Source of the DNA: Campylobacteraceae bacterium
GTDB taxonomy: Bacteria; Campylobacterota; Campylobacteria; Campylobacterales; Campylobacteraceae
Direction: 5' to 3'
Length of the DNA: 64,000 nt
Assembly (NCBI GenBank): GCA_012519705.1
Contig: JAAYPR010000022.1
Span: 1-64,000 of the forward strand
Shown here: positions 1 to 9,114 of the stretch, in pieces
How the letters are laid out: every line of letters begins with the position of its first letter
Position numbering within the stretch: position 1 is the first letter of the stretch
Translations under genes and position numbers: made by a program
The notes under the pieces: generated by a model
What the model saw: only the letters and a program-made list of their open reading frames with translations
Databases searched by the model: none
Told to the model about the DNA's origin: nothing

Positions 1-738
1 ATTTACACTCTCTCCGTAAAGTGCATCAAGCAGAGCAAAAACAAAGAAATCACTCGCTGCTTTTACATCAAAAAAGGCAGGAACATTTTTGTTATTTTGT
101 CTAAAAATAGCGTTTAGTTTTAAATTTAGCACCGGTTTTTCATAGCTAGACAAGGCGATATAGCTTTTTTCATCCATTATAAAGGCTTTTTCAACGCTTT
201 TAAAGCTTGTTGGCATTACAAAGTCACTATCAAACTCAAGTCCATTTTTTAGGATAAACTCACCATTTTTATCTTTCAAAACCACAGCTTGATTATGAGT
301 TAGGTTTAAAACTAAAGTTTTGATTAGCTCTTTATAGTTTGTCTCATTTACTTCTACAAACTCGCCGTCTAAAAGAACTGAAATTTCACTAAAAATACCG
401 CACTCATTTTCTAAACTATCGCTATGATTTACATAGTTTTTAACAACGTTTGGGGTTAAATTTGGAAGTTTTAAGCTTGGAATCTCTAAATTTGACTCTT
501 TCATCTCATCCACAACCAAAACTTCGCTTTTTGTTAGAAAAACTGAGTTTGGTATGAGTATCATCCACTCATCGCTAAATTTCAAAAGCTCTTCTTCTTT
601 ACCTTCTACAAATAGCGATATAACGTCATTTTCTTTATATATGGAGTAAGGAAGCTTGCTTTTTTTGGCATAAAAATCCAAAAAATAAGCCAAAAGATTT
701 GTTTTGTTAATATAGTTAAATTTAAACTCTAGTATCAT
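1..738 (-). CDS. hydE: Hydrogenase operon protein HydE (3' part missing)
   Basis: This reading frame begins with ATG at 738, overlapping the TGA stop of hydD in an ATGA arrangement, and runs off the left edge of the window without a stop, giving 246 codons. The protein starts MILEFKFNYINKTNLLAYF and shows no signal peptide, no metal-binding cysteine pattern and no membrane segment. Its place as the last gene after hydABCD matches the hydE gene of Wolinella and Helicobacter hydrogenase operons, a protein of poorly defined role needed for active hydrogenase. The name rests on position and general resemblance rather than on a recognised motif. Translational coupling to hydD is likely. Confidence 0.62.
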   Translation of the reverse strand, partial: MILEFKFNYINKTNLLAYFLDFYAKKSKLPYSIYKENDVISLFVEGKEEELLKFSDEWMILIPNSVFLTKSEVLVVDEMKESNLEIPSLKLPNLTPNVVKNYVNHSDSLENECGIFSEISVLLDGEFVEVNETNYKELIKTLVLNLTHNQAVVLKDKNGEFILKNGLEFDSDFVMPTSFKSVEKAFIMDEKSYIALSSYEKPVLNLKLNAIFRQNNKNVPAFFDVKAASDFFVFALLDALYGESVN

Positions 739-1277
739 ACTTTACCTACTTTTTCAAATTCATTTGCTATATCTTGAGCGTCGAAATTTGCAACTTTCTC
801 ATACTCAAAACCAAGCTTTTTTAGGTGGTTTAAAACTACTTTTTCCATCACTTTAGTTGCCTTTATAACCTCTTCGCTTAACTCAAAAGTGATAGGCTCT
901 ATCCTTTTTGGGATGACACCTAAAATTTTAGTAGTTGGCATATCTCCGCTAAGTTCCATCATCTGAAGAGTTTGAAGCATCTCAACTTCATGAGCTGAAC
1001 CGCTCCATTTTATCATCTTTGGCATATCTAAGTAATCAAAAAAATAGACATCTCCAACTTCACCGTCATCAGCATCTATACAATCAACTAAGATAAGATA
1101 GTCATACTCATCTATTATATGCATTAAAAAGTGAGCCAATGCTCCGCCATCTATAAAAGTAATTGAGTGTGAGTTTGAGTGAAATTTATAGTTTTTTTCA
1201 AGCTGCTTTACAAAATGTACTCCGATGCCTTCATCGGAGTACAGTACATTTCCAATGCCTAAAACTAGTACTTTCAC
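735..1277 (-). CDS. hydD: [NiFe]-hydrogenase maturation protease HydD
   Basis: A 180-residue member of the HyaD/HybD/HupD endopeptidase family, which removes the C-terminal tail of the large subunit after nickel insertion. The N terminus has the family signature GIGNVLYSDEGIG; Glu in DEG, an Asp in LVDCID and the His in GSAHEVEM fit the nickel-sensing ligands. The start is GTG at 1277, directly after the hydC stop codon (TAAGTG), and the end overlaps hydE by four bases, so translation is probably coupled. Its substrate should be HydB upstream, which still carries the cleavable tail after its DPCIACAVH motif. Confidence 0.93.
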   Translation of the reverse strand: MKVLVLGIGNVLYSDEGIGVHFVKQLEKNYKFHSNSHSITFIDGGALAHFLMHIIDEYDYLILVDCIDADDGEVGDVYFFDYLDMPKMIKWSGSAHEVEMLQTLQMMELSGDMPTTKILGVIPKRIEPITFELSEEVIKATKVMEKVVLNHLKKLGFEYEKVANFDAQDIANEFEKVGKV

Positions 1278-1955
1278 TTAGTCTTCTTTTGGAAATTTAT
1301 AGCCACTTATGACAGCGTCCATTCCGCCTTCTCTACCTTTAATAGCGTTAAATACTGCCATATAAACGTGAGCTAAGATAAAGATTAAAAGCACATTCAT
1401 ACAAACATGGTGAATCGCTCTAACGTTTGCAAGTCCGCCCATAGAAACTTCAAGTGGTCTTAACATATCATAAATCGCCCCACCAAAACCTTCGTGGTAA
1501 ACGTGCATATATAAAATAAGCCCTGTGATGATAAGCAAAAATGCTATAGCGTAAAACATTATATAAGCAACGAATTGCAAAGGATTATAAACCCCTCTTA
1601 AGTGCGGATGCTCATCGCTTAGATAAAGATAGTATTTTATCTGGGCTATCCAAACTTTAGGGCTTAAAAAGTCCTTTATACTAACTCTTTCTATCTTGCT
1701 CATACCATCAAAAACAAATAGATAGCTTTTGTAAATAACAGTTGCTATCATCACAAATCCAGCAACTATATGTGCAAAACGCCATTTTGCTTGTAAAAAT
1801 AGCACAGGCTCACTACTAACTTCAGGGCTTTGAAATACAAATGAGATATAGTAACCACTCACGATAAGAATCATAATAGCAAAAAACCTTATCCAGTGAG
1901 ACGCTCTATACCCTATAGAAAACTCATATTCAGCCGTTCTATTTCCTTTTTTCAT
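1278..1955 (-). CDS. hydC: Ni/Fe-hydrogenase b-type cytochrome subunit HydC
   Basis: A 225-residue integral membrane dihaem cytochrome b that anchors the periplasmic hydrogenase HydAB and passes electrons from hydrogen to the menaquinone pool. Hydrophobic segments are visible near residues 20-45, 60-80, 125-150 and 185-205, with histidines in or beside them (for example RASHW, AHIV, HHVCMN, LAHVYM) as expected for haem ligands. The start ATG has a strong GGAGG Shine-Dalgarno sequence a few bases upstream, and the gene lies 13 bases behind hydB. Length and order match the HupC/HyaC/HydC family. Confidence 0.93.
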   Translation of the reverse strand: MKKGNRTAEYEFSIGYRASHWIRFFAIMILIVSGYYISFVFQSPEVSSEPVLFLQAKWRFAHIVAGFVMIATVIYKSYLFVFDGMSKIERVSIKDFLSPKVWIAQIKYYLYLSDEHPHLRGVYNPLQFVAYIMFYAIAFLLIITGLILYMHVYHEGFGGAIYDMLRPLEVSMGGLANVRAIHHVCMNVLLIFILAHVYMAVFNAIKGREGGMDAVISGYKFPKED

Positions 1956-1968
1956 TTTTGCCTCCTTA

Positions 1969-3693
1969 TTAGCAGCAGATATTAGGATCTACCTTGTACG
2001 AGCCAAGCTCATTGCCTTTTGTATCCATAACGTGAACAGCACAAGCGATACAAGGGTCAAATGAGTGAATTTTTCTAATAACCTCTAGCGGCTGTGTTAA
2101 GTCATCGATTTTAACACCTATGATACTTGCTTCATAAGGTCCCATTTTTCCATCTTTATCTTTTGGACTAGCATTCCAAGTTGATGGAACTACAGCTTGC
2201 CAATTTTCAATAACACCGTTTTTGATTCTACACCAGTGACTTAAAGCACCTCTTGGAACGTTACCGATATATCTGCCTTTATACTCTTTTTTCTTGTCTA
2301 TTTTGTATTTAGCACAAGTTTCAGTATCGCCTGATTTGATGTTTTCAACCATGTTGTTAAACGCAGTTAGTCCATTATCAGCTACGATTTTTGCCTCTAG
2401 CATACGACAAGCAGTTCTTCCAAGAGTTGAAAGCACCGCACTTAGTGGAAGTCCTGTATCTTTTAGGAACTTATCAACCACAGGAACAACGTATTTATTT
2501 CCTTTTGCATAGTTTACAACTATATTTGCTAAAGGTCCAACTTGAAGTGGCTCTCCATCATATCTAGGAGCTTTTATCCAGCTATATTTGCCTTTAGTAT
2601 CAAGAACTTTTGTATCTACCATTTCGCCTTGAGCATTTAGAGTTTTTTCAACTTTAAATCCTGTGTAGTTTGGCTCTTGTTCGCCGTCATATGGATGAAG
2701 TGCTTTGTCGTTTTTATACCAAGCGTGAGTTGCTTCTTCTGTGATTTTATCTTCATCAAGCTCTAGAACTTTTGATAAGTCGCCATTTAGTATAAGACCA
2801 CTTTCAAACAGCCACTCATTTGCACTTAGTGGGCACTCTTCATGAGTCCACAAATTCGCAGTTCCAACGTCATTTAAAACGCTTGGCTCGTTTGCATAAG
2901 CTCTGCCTGCCATAACAACGTCTGGATAGTAAGCTCTGTTTATAAAGTCAGCTACTTCTTTAAATTTAGTTAGATACTCACCTAGTCTTGATGGACTTAA
3001 GATATCCATTACAGATGTCACACCGCCAACGGTTAAGCTTTGTGGGTGAGGCTGTTTACCGCCAAATATAGCCATCATCTGAGCAGCTGTTCTTTGAACT
3101 CTTAGGTTTTCTAAGTAGTGACTTAGAGCGATTAGGTTTTGCTCAGGTGTAAATTTGTAAGTTTTATGTCCATAGTATGCGTTTGCAAAAGGTCCTAAGT
3201 TTCCTTTATCTACAAATTTTTGAACTCTTTCTTGAACTGTTTTTAAATGGTCTGCCCCGCAAGCGTAAGGGTTATCTGTGTATTTAAACGCCTCTTCACT
3301 AGCTGCTTTTGGATCAGCACTTAAAGCACTTACTATATCAACAAAGTCAAGTGCGTGTAGTTGGTAGAAGTGAACTGCGTGGTCATGCATGATTAAAGCA
3401 CAACTCATCAAGCTTCTTGTAAGAACTGCGTTTAAAGGAGGAGTGATTCCTAGAGTATTTTCAACCGCCATAATGCCTGCTTTATAGTGAGAGTATGTAC
3501 AAACACCACAAATTCTTTGCATAAAAAAGCCAGCATCTCTAGGGTCTCTGCCTTTCATGATGGTTTCAAGTCCTCTCCAAAGAGTTGAGCTAGTATAAGC
3601 ATCAGTTACAACGTTATTATCATCTACTACAACATCTACTCTTAAGTGACCCTCTATTCTAGTAATCGGGTCTATAACTATTTTTTGACTCAT
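1969..3693 (-). CDS. hydB: [NiFe]-hydrogenase large subunit HydB
   Basis: The 574-residue catalytic subunit of a group 1 uptake hydrogenase. Both nickel-binding motifs are intact: RICGVC at residues 60-65 and DPCIACAVH at about 546-554. The 20 residues after the last His (VMDTK...NICC) form the C-terminal extension removed by the HydD-type protease, so the gene encodes the full precursor. The start ATG lies two bases after the hydA stop and has an AGGAG site. With HydA it forms the periplasmic hydrogen-oxidising heterodimer, exported by hitchhiking on the Tat signal of HydA. Confidence 0.97.
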   Translation of the reverse strand: MSQKIVIDPITRIEGHLRVDVVVDDNNVVTDAYTSSTLWRGLETIMKGRDPRDAGFFMQRICGVCTYSHYKAGIMAVENTLGITPPLNAVLTRSLMSCALIMHDHAVHFYQLHALDFVDIVSALSADPKAASEEAFKYTDNPYACGADHLKTVQERVQKFVDKGNLGPFANAYYGHKTYKFTPEQNLIALSHYLENLRVQRTAAQMMAIFGGKQPHPQSLTVGGVTSVMDILSPSRLGEYLTKFKEVADFINRAYYPDVVMAGRAYANEPSVLNDVGTANLWTHEECPLSANEWLFESGLILNGDLSKVLELDEDKITEEATHAWYKNDKALHPYDGEQEPNYTGFKVEKTLNAQGEMVDTKVLDTKGKYSWIKAPRYDGEPLQVGPLANIVVNYAKGNKYVVPVVDKFLKDTGLPLSAVLSTLGRTACRMLEAKIVADNGLTAFNNMVENIKSGDTETCAKYKIDKKKEYKGRYIGNVPRGALSHWCRIKNGVIENWQAVVPSTWNASPKDKDGKMGPYEASIIGVKIDDLTQPLEVIRKIHSFDPCIACAVHVMDTKGNELGSYKVDPNICC

Positions 3694-3695
3694 TT

Positions 3696-4841
3696 TTACT
3701 CTCCTTTATTTTTCTTAACCATACCAACAGCAGCATGAGCTGCTATAGCAACACCTGCTACACCTAAAACACCTATGCCTATTTTATCAGCAGTTGCATC
3801 TGCTCCAAGACCGCCAAACACAGAGTGATATAGTCTATCAGCTAAAGGCTCTTCAAATGGTCCCATCGTATCCCAGAAATCTGGCTCCGAGCAACCTATA
3901 CAGCCGTGTCCTGCTTGAATCGGCCAGCTAGTATGTTGGTTAAATCTCTCTTGTGAGCAGTTGTTAAATGTATATGGACCTTTACAGCCTACTTTGTATA
4001 AGCAGTAGCCATCTTTCGCACCAGCGTCGCCAAAGTGTTGAACGAACTCACCAGCGTCAAATCTACCTCTTCTTTCGCAAAGATCGTGGATTCTAAGCCT
4101 GTAAGCCCATTTTGGTCTATTGTAAGCATCAAGGGAAGGAAGTGTGCCAAACAGAATGTAGTGTAAAACGTTTCCAACGATGTTTTTCTCACTTGGAGGA
4201 CATCCCGGGACATTTATAACTTTTTTATTTGTGATTTTACTAAGTGGTTGAGAGTTAGTTGGGTTTGGAGCAGCTGCTTGGATACCGCCAAAGCTTGAAC
4301 AGGTTCCTATGGCAAAGATTGCCGCGGCGTGTTCGCTAGCTATTCTACAATGTTCAGCTCCTGTTGTACCGTGTGGTCCAACTGTTAGATAAAACTCATC
4401 AGAGCCAGCTGGGATACCACCCTCAACCATTAAAATATACTGACCTTTGTATTTTTCAATAGCTTGTTCTAGGTTCTCTTCAGCTTGCCAACCACTTGCT
4501 GTCATAAGCGTTTCGTGGTATTCAAGTGAGATATAGTCAAAGATTAAGCTATCAATCGAAGGTGCATCAGTTCTGATTAAGCTCTCACTACAGCCTGTAC
4601 ACTCAGCCATATGAAGCCAAATAACTGGAAGTCTATCGCTTAGCTCAGCAGCTCTTGCGACACTTGGGATAAAAGAAGCAGGAAGTCCAACTATAGCAGT
4701 CATCGCTCCAGCCCATTTCATAAAGTCTCTTCTAGAAAAATTACCGTTAATTTCATCCTTTAAAGACTTCTCTTTTAACTTTGGTAATTTTTCAACTTCA
4801 TCTAATCTACGAGCAATTTTTGCCAACAAATCTTGATTCAT
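3696..4841 (-). CDS. hydA: [NiFe]-hydrogenase small subunit HydA, Tat-exported
   Basis: The small subunit carries the iron-sulfur clusters that relay electrons from the nickel site to cytochrome HydC. The twin-arginine motif SRRDFMKW sits at residues 36-43, followed by a hydrophobic stretch and an ARAA cleavage region. Cysteine motifs include ECTGCSE and GCIGCSEP, and the C terminus has a hydrophobic helix ending in KKNKGE that anchors the protein in the membrane. I chose ATG at 4841, preceded by AGGAGT. An in-frame ATG at 4913 lies upstream of a -10 hexamer (4899-4904), so it should not be transcribed. First gene of the hyd operon; 381 residues. Confidence 0.95.
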   Translation of the reverse strand: MNQDLLAKIARRLDEVEKLPKLKEKSLKDEINGNFSRRDFMKWAGAMTAIVGLPASFIPSVARAAELSDRLPVIWLHMAECTGCSESLIRTDAPSIDSLIFDYISLEYHETLMTASGWQAEENLEQAIEKYKGQYILMVEGGIPAGSDEFYLTVGPHGTTGAEHCRIASEHAAAIFAIGTCSSFGGIQAAAPNPTNSQPLSKITNKKVINVPGCPPSEKNIVGNVLHYILFGTLPSLDAYNRPKWAYRLRIHDLCERRGRFDAGEFVQHFGDAGAKDGYCLYKVGCKGPYTFNNCSQERFNQHTSWPIQAGHGCIGCSEPDFWDTMGPFEEPLADRLYHSVFGGLGADATADKIGIGVLGVAGVAIAAHAAVGMVKKNKGE

Positions 4842-4872
4842 AATTACTCCTTTATGGATAGTTGCATATATC

Positions 4873-4904
4873 ATGCACAAAATGCATAATTTGAAGGAAT
4901 TATA
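4873..4904 (-). promoter_or_regulatory. Probable hydA promoter with adjacent palindrome
   Basis: On the minus strand a TATAAT hexamer occupies 4904-4899. Just downstream, around the expected start of transcription, is the perfect inverted repeat ATGCA-N5-TGCAT (4873-4887). The palindrome is placed where a repressor could block transcription. Its binding protein cannot be named from the sequence. Confidence 0.5.
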
Positions 4905-4966
4905 TCGAAACATATATTAAATTAACTTAAATTTATGAATAATATTTATTAAGAAAAAATAATACT

Positions 4967-5002
4967 TTAGGATAAATTTACTAAATTAGAAATTTATCCT
5001 AA
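4967..5002 (-). terminator. Inverted repeat after clpB, likely terminator
   Basis: A perfect 12-bp inverted repeat (TTAGGATAAATT at 4967-4978, complement at 4991-5002) with a 12-nt loop sits 24 bases beyond the clpB stop. On the minus strand it is followed within a few bases by a T-rich run, fitting a rho-independent terminator for clpB. Confidence 0.55.
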
Positions 5003-5025
5003 GCATTTTTTAAAGAAAAGTGTGT

Positions 5026-7599
5026 TTAGAAAACAGAGATTTTTATCTCGCCATTTTGAGCGTCTATTAGAATTTCATCCCCACTTTTTATCTCATCTTT
5101 TAGTATCATTTCAGCGATTTCATCTTCTATAAGCTCATACATAGCTCGTCTCAAAGGTCTAGCACCAAACTCTATGTCAAACCCAGCTTCAGCTATTAAC
5201 TTTTTAGCATTTTGGCTAAGAGTTGCTTTTATATCTCTATTTAGAAGAGTTTTTTCTAAGCTTTTAAACATAATGCCAACTATATCTACTAAGTTATCTT
5301 CATTTAAAGGATTAAATATGATGATATCATCAAGCCTATTTATAAACTCAGGCTTGAAGTGATTTTTGAGTTCATCTTTGATAAATTTCTCTCTTTGCTC
5401 GCCTTCAAATTCCATTATATATCTTGAGCCGATATTTGAAGTTAAGATGATGATTGTGTTTTTAAAGTCAACCGTAACACCCTTATTATCAGTCGCTCTT
5501 CCATCATCTAAAATTCCCAGTAAGATATTAAACACATCTTTATGAGCCTTTTCTATCTCATCAAAAAGTAGCACTGAGTAAGGCTTTCTTCTAACTGCTT
5601 CAGTTAGCTGTCCGCCTTCATCATACCCCACATACCCAGGAGGTGCTCCAAGAAGTCTTGAAACGCTATGTTTTTCCATATATTCACTCATATCAAATCT
5701 TATCATCGCCTTTTCATCATCAAAGAGAAATTTCGCCAAAGCTTTTGCAGATTCGGTCTTTCCAACTCCTGTTGGGCCCAAAAACAAAAAGCTTCCAATC
5801 GGACGATTTTCGCTACTAAGCCCAGCTTTGTTTCTTTTAATCGCCCTTGACATCGCGTGTAACGCCGCATCTTGCCCTACAACGCTCTCTTTTAGATGCT
5901 CTTCGATTTGCAAATATTTCTCTTTTTCACTTGTTAGCATTTTAGAGACTTGAATACCTGTCCATTTACTTAAAATTCCAGCTACTAAGTTCTCATCAAC
6001 TTCGTTTTTAAGAAGCGTTCCACTCTCTTGCATCTTAGCCCACTTCTCTTCAAGCTCTTTTATGGAGTTTGAAATTTCAGGGATTTTGCCATACTCTATC
6101 TCAGCAGCCCTGTTTAAATCCCCATTTCTACGAGCATGTTCAGCTTCATTTTTAAGCGAATCTATCTCTTTTTTAGCTAGAGCAATATCATTAAACACCT
6201 TTTTTTCGTTTTCAAACTGTGAATTTAGAGCGTTTTTAACTTCATTTAAATTTGCAAGCTCTTTTTCTATCTCATTTAGTCGTGGCTCGTTTTTCTCTTT
6301 ATCTTCCATTTTAAGAGCTTCTTTTTCAACTTGAAGTGTCACAATGTCACGCTTTGCTTTTGCTAGTTCAAACGGCTCACTTTCGATTTGCATTTTAAGT
6401 TCAGCTGCTGCTTCGTCGATTAAATCTATCGCTTTATCAGGCAGAAATCTATCAGAGATATATCTATCGCTTAGTTTTGCTGCCGCAACTAATGCACTAT
6501 CAGTTATACTAACGTTGTGATGAACTTCAAGGCGTTCTTTTATGCCACGAAGTATTTGTAACGCTTCATTTACGCTTGGTTCGCCCACATTTACAGGCTG
6601 AAAACGGCGTTGTAAGGCGGCATCTTTTTCAAAATATTTGCGGTATTCTTTTAGCGTTGTCGCTCCGATGGTGTGAAGCTCGCCTCTTGCAAGTGCTGGC
6701 TTTAGGATGTTTGCCGCGTCCATTGAGCCTTCACTTGCACCCGCTCCAACAATGGTGTGAATTTCATCGATAAATAAAATCACATTTTTAGATTTCACAA
6801 CTTCATCAATCACCGCTTTTAGCCTATCTTCAAACTCGCCTCTGTATTTTGCACCTGCGATTAAAGCACTCATATCAAGAGCGATAAGTTTTTTGTTTTT
6901 AAGGCTTGTTGGAACTTCATCTTTTACGATAAGCTGTGCTAAACCTTCGGCGATAGCGGTTTTTCCAACGCCTGGTTCACCGATTAAGATAGGGTTGTTT
7001 TTGGTTTTACGTATGAGAATTTGCATCATTCTTTGAATTTCTTCATCACGCCCGATAACTGGGTCAAGTTCGCCATTTCTTGCTTTTTCGGTCAGATCAA
7101 TTCCAAATTTAGCTAAACTATCCATAGTTTCATCAGCAGTTTGAGAGTCCACTTTCCTGCCACCACGAATAGCAACGAGTTCTTTTTTAAACTCGTTTAA
7201 ATCTATAAATTTTGAGAGTATTTCACGAATCGGCGAGTTCTCTAAATTTGCCAAAAGCCAAGTATCAACCGCGATATAGCTATCTCCCATCTTTGTCATA
7301 AGCCCTTTTGCACTCTCTAAAGAGTTTGCAAAGTCTATGCTTAGTTTAATGTTGTTTTTACTGACATTTGAGCTTGTTGGAAGAGATGAAATTTGACTTT
7401 TTATCTCTAGTTCAACAGCTTGTTTTGAAACGCTAAATTTATTTAAAATTTGATTTAAGATAGAGCTACTATCAACACTTAACGCCCAAAGCAGATGAAG
7501 TGGCTTAACTTCGCTATTTTTAGAGTGAAGTGCTAGTGAAACTGAGCTTTCAACTACGCCTCTCATCTGGTCGGTTAAAATTTCAAGTACATTACTCAT
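5026..7599 (-). CDS. clpB: ATP-dependent disaggregase ClpB
   Basis: An 857-residue Hsp100 chaperone that rescues aggregated proteins together with DnaK. It shows the full ClpB layout: an N-terminal Clp repeat domain, a first AAA+ module with Walker A GEPGVGKT, the coiled-coil M-domain rich in Glu/Lys/Leu (about residues 400-520), and a second AAA+ module with [15 protein letters not shown]. The coiled-coil domain and absence of an IGF-type ClpP loop separate it from ClpA/ClpC. AAAGGA precedes ATG 7599. Upstream lie a consensus sigma-70 promoter and a HAIR-like inverted repeat, consistent with heat-shock control by HspR as reported for C. jejuni clpB. Confidence 0.97.
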   Translation of the reverse strand: MSNVLEILTDQMRGVVESSVSLALHSKNSEVKPLHLLWALSVDSSSILNQILNKFSVSKQAVELEIKSQISSLPTSSNVSKNNIKLSIDFANSLESAKGLMTKMGDSYIAVDTWLLANLENSPIREILSKFIDLNEFKKELVAIRGGRKVDSQTADETMDSLAKFGIDLTEKARNGELDPVIGRDEEIQRMMQILIRKTKNNPILIGEPGVGKTAIAEGLAQLIVKDEVPTSLKNKKLIALDMSALIAGAKYRGEFEDRLKAVIDEVVKSKNVILFIDEIHTIVGAGASEGSMDAANILKPALARGELHTIGATTLKEYRKYFEKDAALQRRFQPVNVGEPSVNEALQILRGIKERLEVHHNVSITDSALVAAAKLSDRYISDRFLPDKAIDLIDEAAAELKMQIESEPFELAKAKRDIVTLQVEKEALKMEDKEKNEPRLNEIEKELANLNEVKNALNSQFENEKKVFNDIALAKKEIDSLKNEAEHARRNGDLNRAAEIEYGKIPEISNSIKELEEKWAKMQESGTLLKNEVDENLVAGILSKWTGIQVSKMLTSEKEKYLQIEEHLKESVVGQDAALHAMSRAIKRNKAGLSSENRPIGSFLFLGPTGVGKTESAKALAKFLFDDEKAMIRFDMSEYMEKHSVSRLLGAPPGYVGYDEGGQLTEAVRRKPYSVLLFDEIEKAHKDVFNILLGILDDGRATDNKGVTVDFKNTIIILTSNIGSRYIMEFEGEQREKFIKDELKNHFKPEFINRLDDIIIFNPLNEDNLVDIVGIMFKSLEKTLLNRDIKATLSQNAKKLIAEAGFDIEFGARPLRRAMYELIEDEIAEMILKDEIKSGDEILIDAQNGEIKISVF

Positions 7600-7627
7600 T
7601 TTTTATCCTTTAGTTTATAATGTTTGT

Positions 7628-7657
7628 ATTATATAACTTTAGTCTCTTAATGTCAAG
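7628..7657 (-). promoter_or_regulatory. clpB promoter overlapped by HAIR-like HspR operator
   Basis: Reading the minus strand, TTGACA (7656-7651) and TATAAT (7633-7628) are separated by exactly 17 bases, a perfect sigma-70 promoter. Overlapping the -35 box and spacer is CTTGACA-N7-ACTAAAG (7657-7637). It matches the HAIR operator CTTGAGT-N7-ACTCAAG at 11 of 14 positions with the right spacing. The promoter is clear; the operator is an inference. Confidence 0.68.
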
Positions 7658-7770
7658 TTTACTAATTAAATTTTCTAAATTTTAATAATATTTTAAAAAC
7701 TAAATATGGTTTATCTAATCTTTAGCAAAATATGATAAAATCACGCTTTATAATTTATTTGGAGACTATA

Positions 7771-9111
7771 TTGAAACATAACATAAAATTTTTAACAAAA
7801 CTCTCTTTGGTAGCCGTAACATTTTGTGCTACTTTATACGCAGAAGCCCCTAAAAAACCAGACACAGAAGAGACAAAACTAGAAAGCCTAGCTAAATTTA
7901 CAAGAGTTATCGCCACAGTTGAGAGCGACTATGCCGATGAATTAACATTTTCAGAAATTATAAACAAAGCCATAGCTGGACTTATGACAAACCTAGATGC
8001 ACACTCAAGTTACCTAGACGCAAAAGCTTTTGAAGATACAAAAGTCCAAACCGAAGGCGAGTTTGGTGGACTTGGTATAACTGTTGGGATGAAAGATGGA
8101 GCTTTAACTGTCATAGCTCCGATTGAGGGAACTCCAGCTGATAAAGCAGGCGTTAAATCAGAAGACGTGATTTTAAGAATCGATGGAAACGCAACTTTAG
8201 GCATAACTTTAGAAGAAGCAGTTAGCAAGATGAGAGGTACGCCAAATACACCTATTACCATTACCATCGTTAGAAAAGGTGAGCCAAAACCTTTTGACGT
8301 AAATATCATAAGAGATATCATAAAAGTCGACTCTGTCTATGCAAAAGAGATAGAAGACCACGATGTTTTATATCTTAGAGTTACAAATTTCGACCAAAAA
8401 GTAACAAACGAGTCAAGAAAATTTATAAAAGAGCATAAAAACGCAAAAGGGATAGTTCTAGACCTTAGAAACAACCCTGGCGGACTTTTAGACCAAGCTA
8501 TCGGGCTTACAAATCTCTTTGTTGATAAGGGTGCTATAGTTTCCCAAAAAGGAAGATATGAGAAAGAAAATATCGTCTATGAAGCAAAAAAAGGTGAAAA
8601 AATTACAGATTTACCTCTAGTTGTTTTAGTAAACGGCGGAAGTGCAAGTGCAAGTGAAATCGTAAGTGGAGCTTTGCAAGACCTAAAAAGAGCTGTGGTT
8701 GTAGGTGAAAATACATTTGGGAAAGGAAGTGTTCAAGCCATCATGCCACTAGGCGAGAAAGAAGCCATCAAAATGACCATAGCAAGATACTATCTTCCAA
8801 GTGGCAGAACTATCCAAAACACAGGTGTTGAGCCAGACTTAGTAGTTCACCCAGGAAAAGTGCCAGACAATGACAATAGCTTTAGCATCAAAGAAGCGGA
8901 CTTAAAACTCCACCTTGAAAGTGAGCTTGAAAAAATAGACAGTAACGCAACAAAAGTTGCTGAAGGTAACTTAACAGAAGGCAACGCCACAGAAGGCAAC
9001 GTAACCAAAAAAAATAGAGATAAAATCATCACAAAAGCTGATTTATACAATGACATTCAGCTTAAATCCGCAGTTGATACGATAAAGGTTTTATCTATAG
9101 CAAAAGAGTAA
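7771..9111 (+). CDS. S41 family C-terminal processing protease (CtpA-like)
   Basis: A periplasmic serine protease with PDZ domain, equivalent to C. jejuni Cj0511. After a Sec signal (hydrophobic segment ending CATLYAEA) come a helical N-domain, a PDZ domain (about residues 80-165, with GGLGITVG) and the S41 catalytic core. The catalytic Ser lies in NGGSASASEIVSGAL and the Lys in NTFGKGSVQ. The C-terminal region has an odd short Asn/Thr/Glu/Gly repeat (EGNLTEGNATEGNVT). I chose TTG at 7771, which has GGAG six bases upstream. The upstream in-frame ATG at 7732 has no ribosome site and lies before a TATAAT (7749-7754). The next gene starts three bases after the stop. Confidence 0.9.
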   Translation: MKHNIKFLTKLSLVAVTFCATLYAEAPKKPDTEETKLESLAKFTRVIATVESDYADELTFSEIINKAIAGLMTNLDAHSSYLDAKAFEDTKVQTEGEFGGLGITVGMKDGALTVIAPIEGTPADKAGVKSEDVILRIDGNATLGITLEEAVSKMRGTPNTPITITIVRKGEPKPFDVNIIRDIIKVDSVYAKEIEDHDVLYLRVTNFDQKVTNESRKFIKEHKNAKGIVLDLRNNPGGLLDQAIGLTNLFVDKGAIVSQKGRYEKENIVYEAKKGEKITDLPLVVLVNGGSASASEIVSGALQDLKRAVVVGENTFGKGSVQAIMPLGEKEAIKMTIARYYLPSGRTIQNTGVEPDLVVHPGKVPDNDNSFSIKEADLKLHLESELEKIDSNATKVAEGNLTEGNATEGNVTKKNRDKIITKADLYNDIQLKSAVDTIKVLSIAKE

Positions 9112-9114
9112 GTT

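Noticed and set aside
4842-4913. A 24-residue N-terminal extension of HydA from ATG at 4913
   Set aside because: It has no ribosome site and starts upstream of the -10 box at 4899-4904, whereas ATG 4841 has AGGAGT at a good distance and a normal Tat signal.
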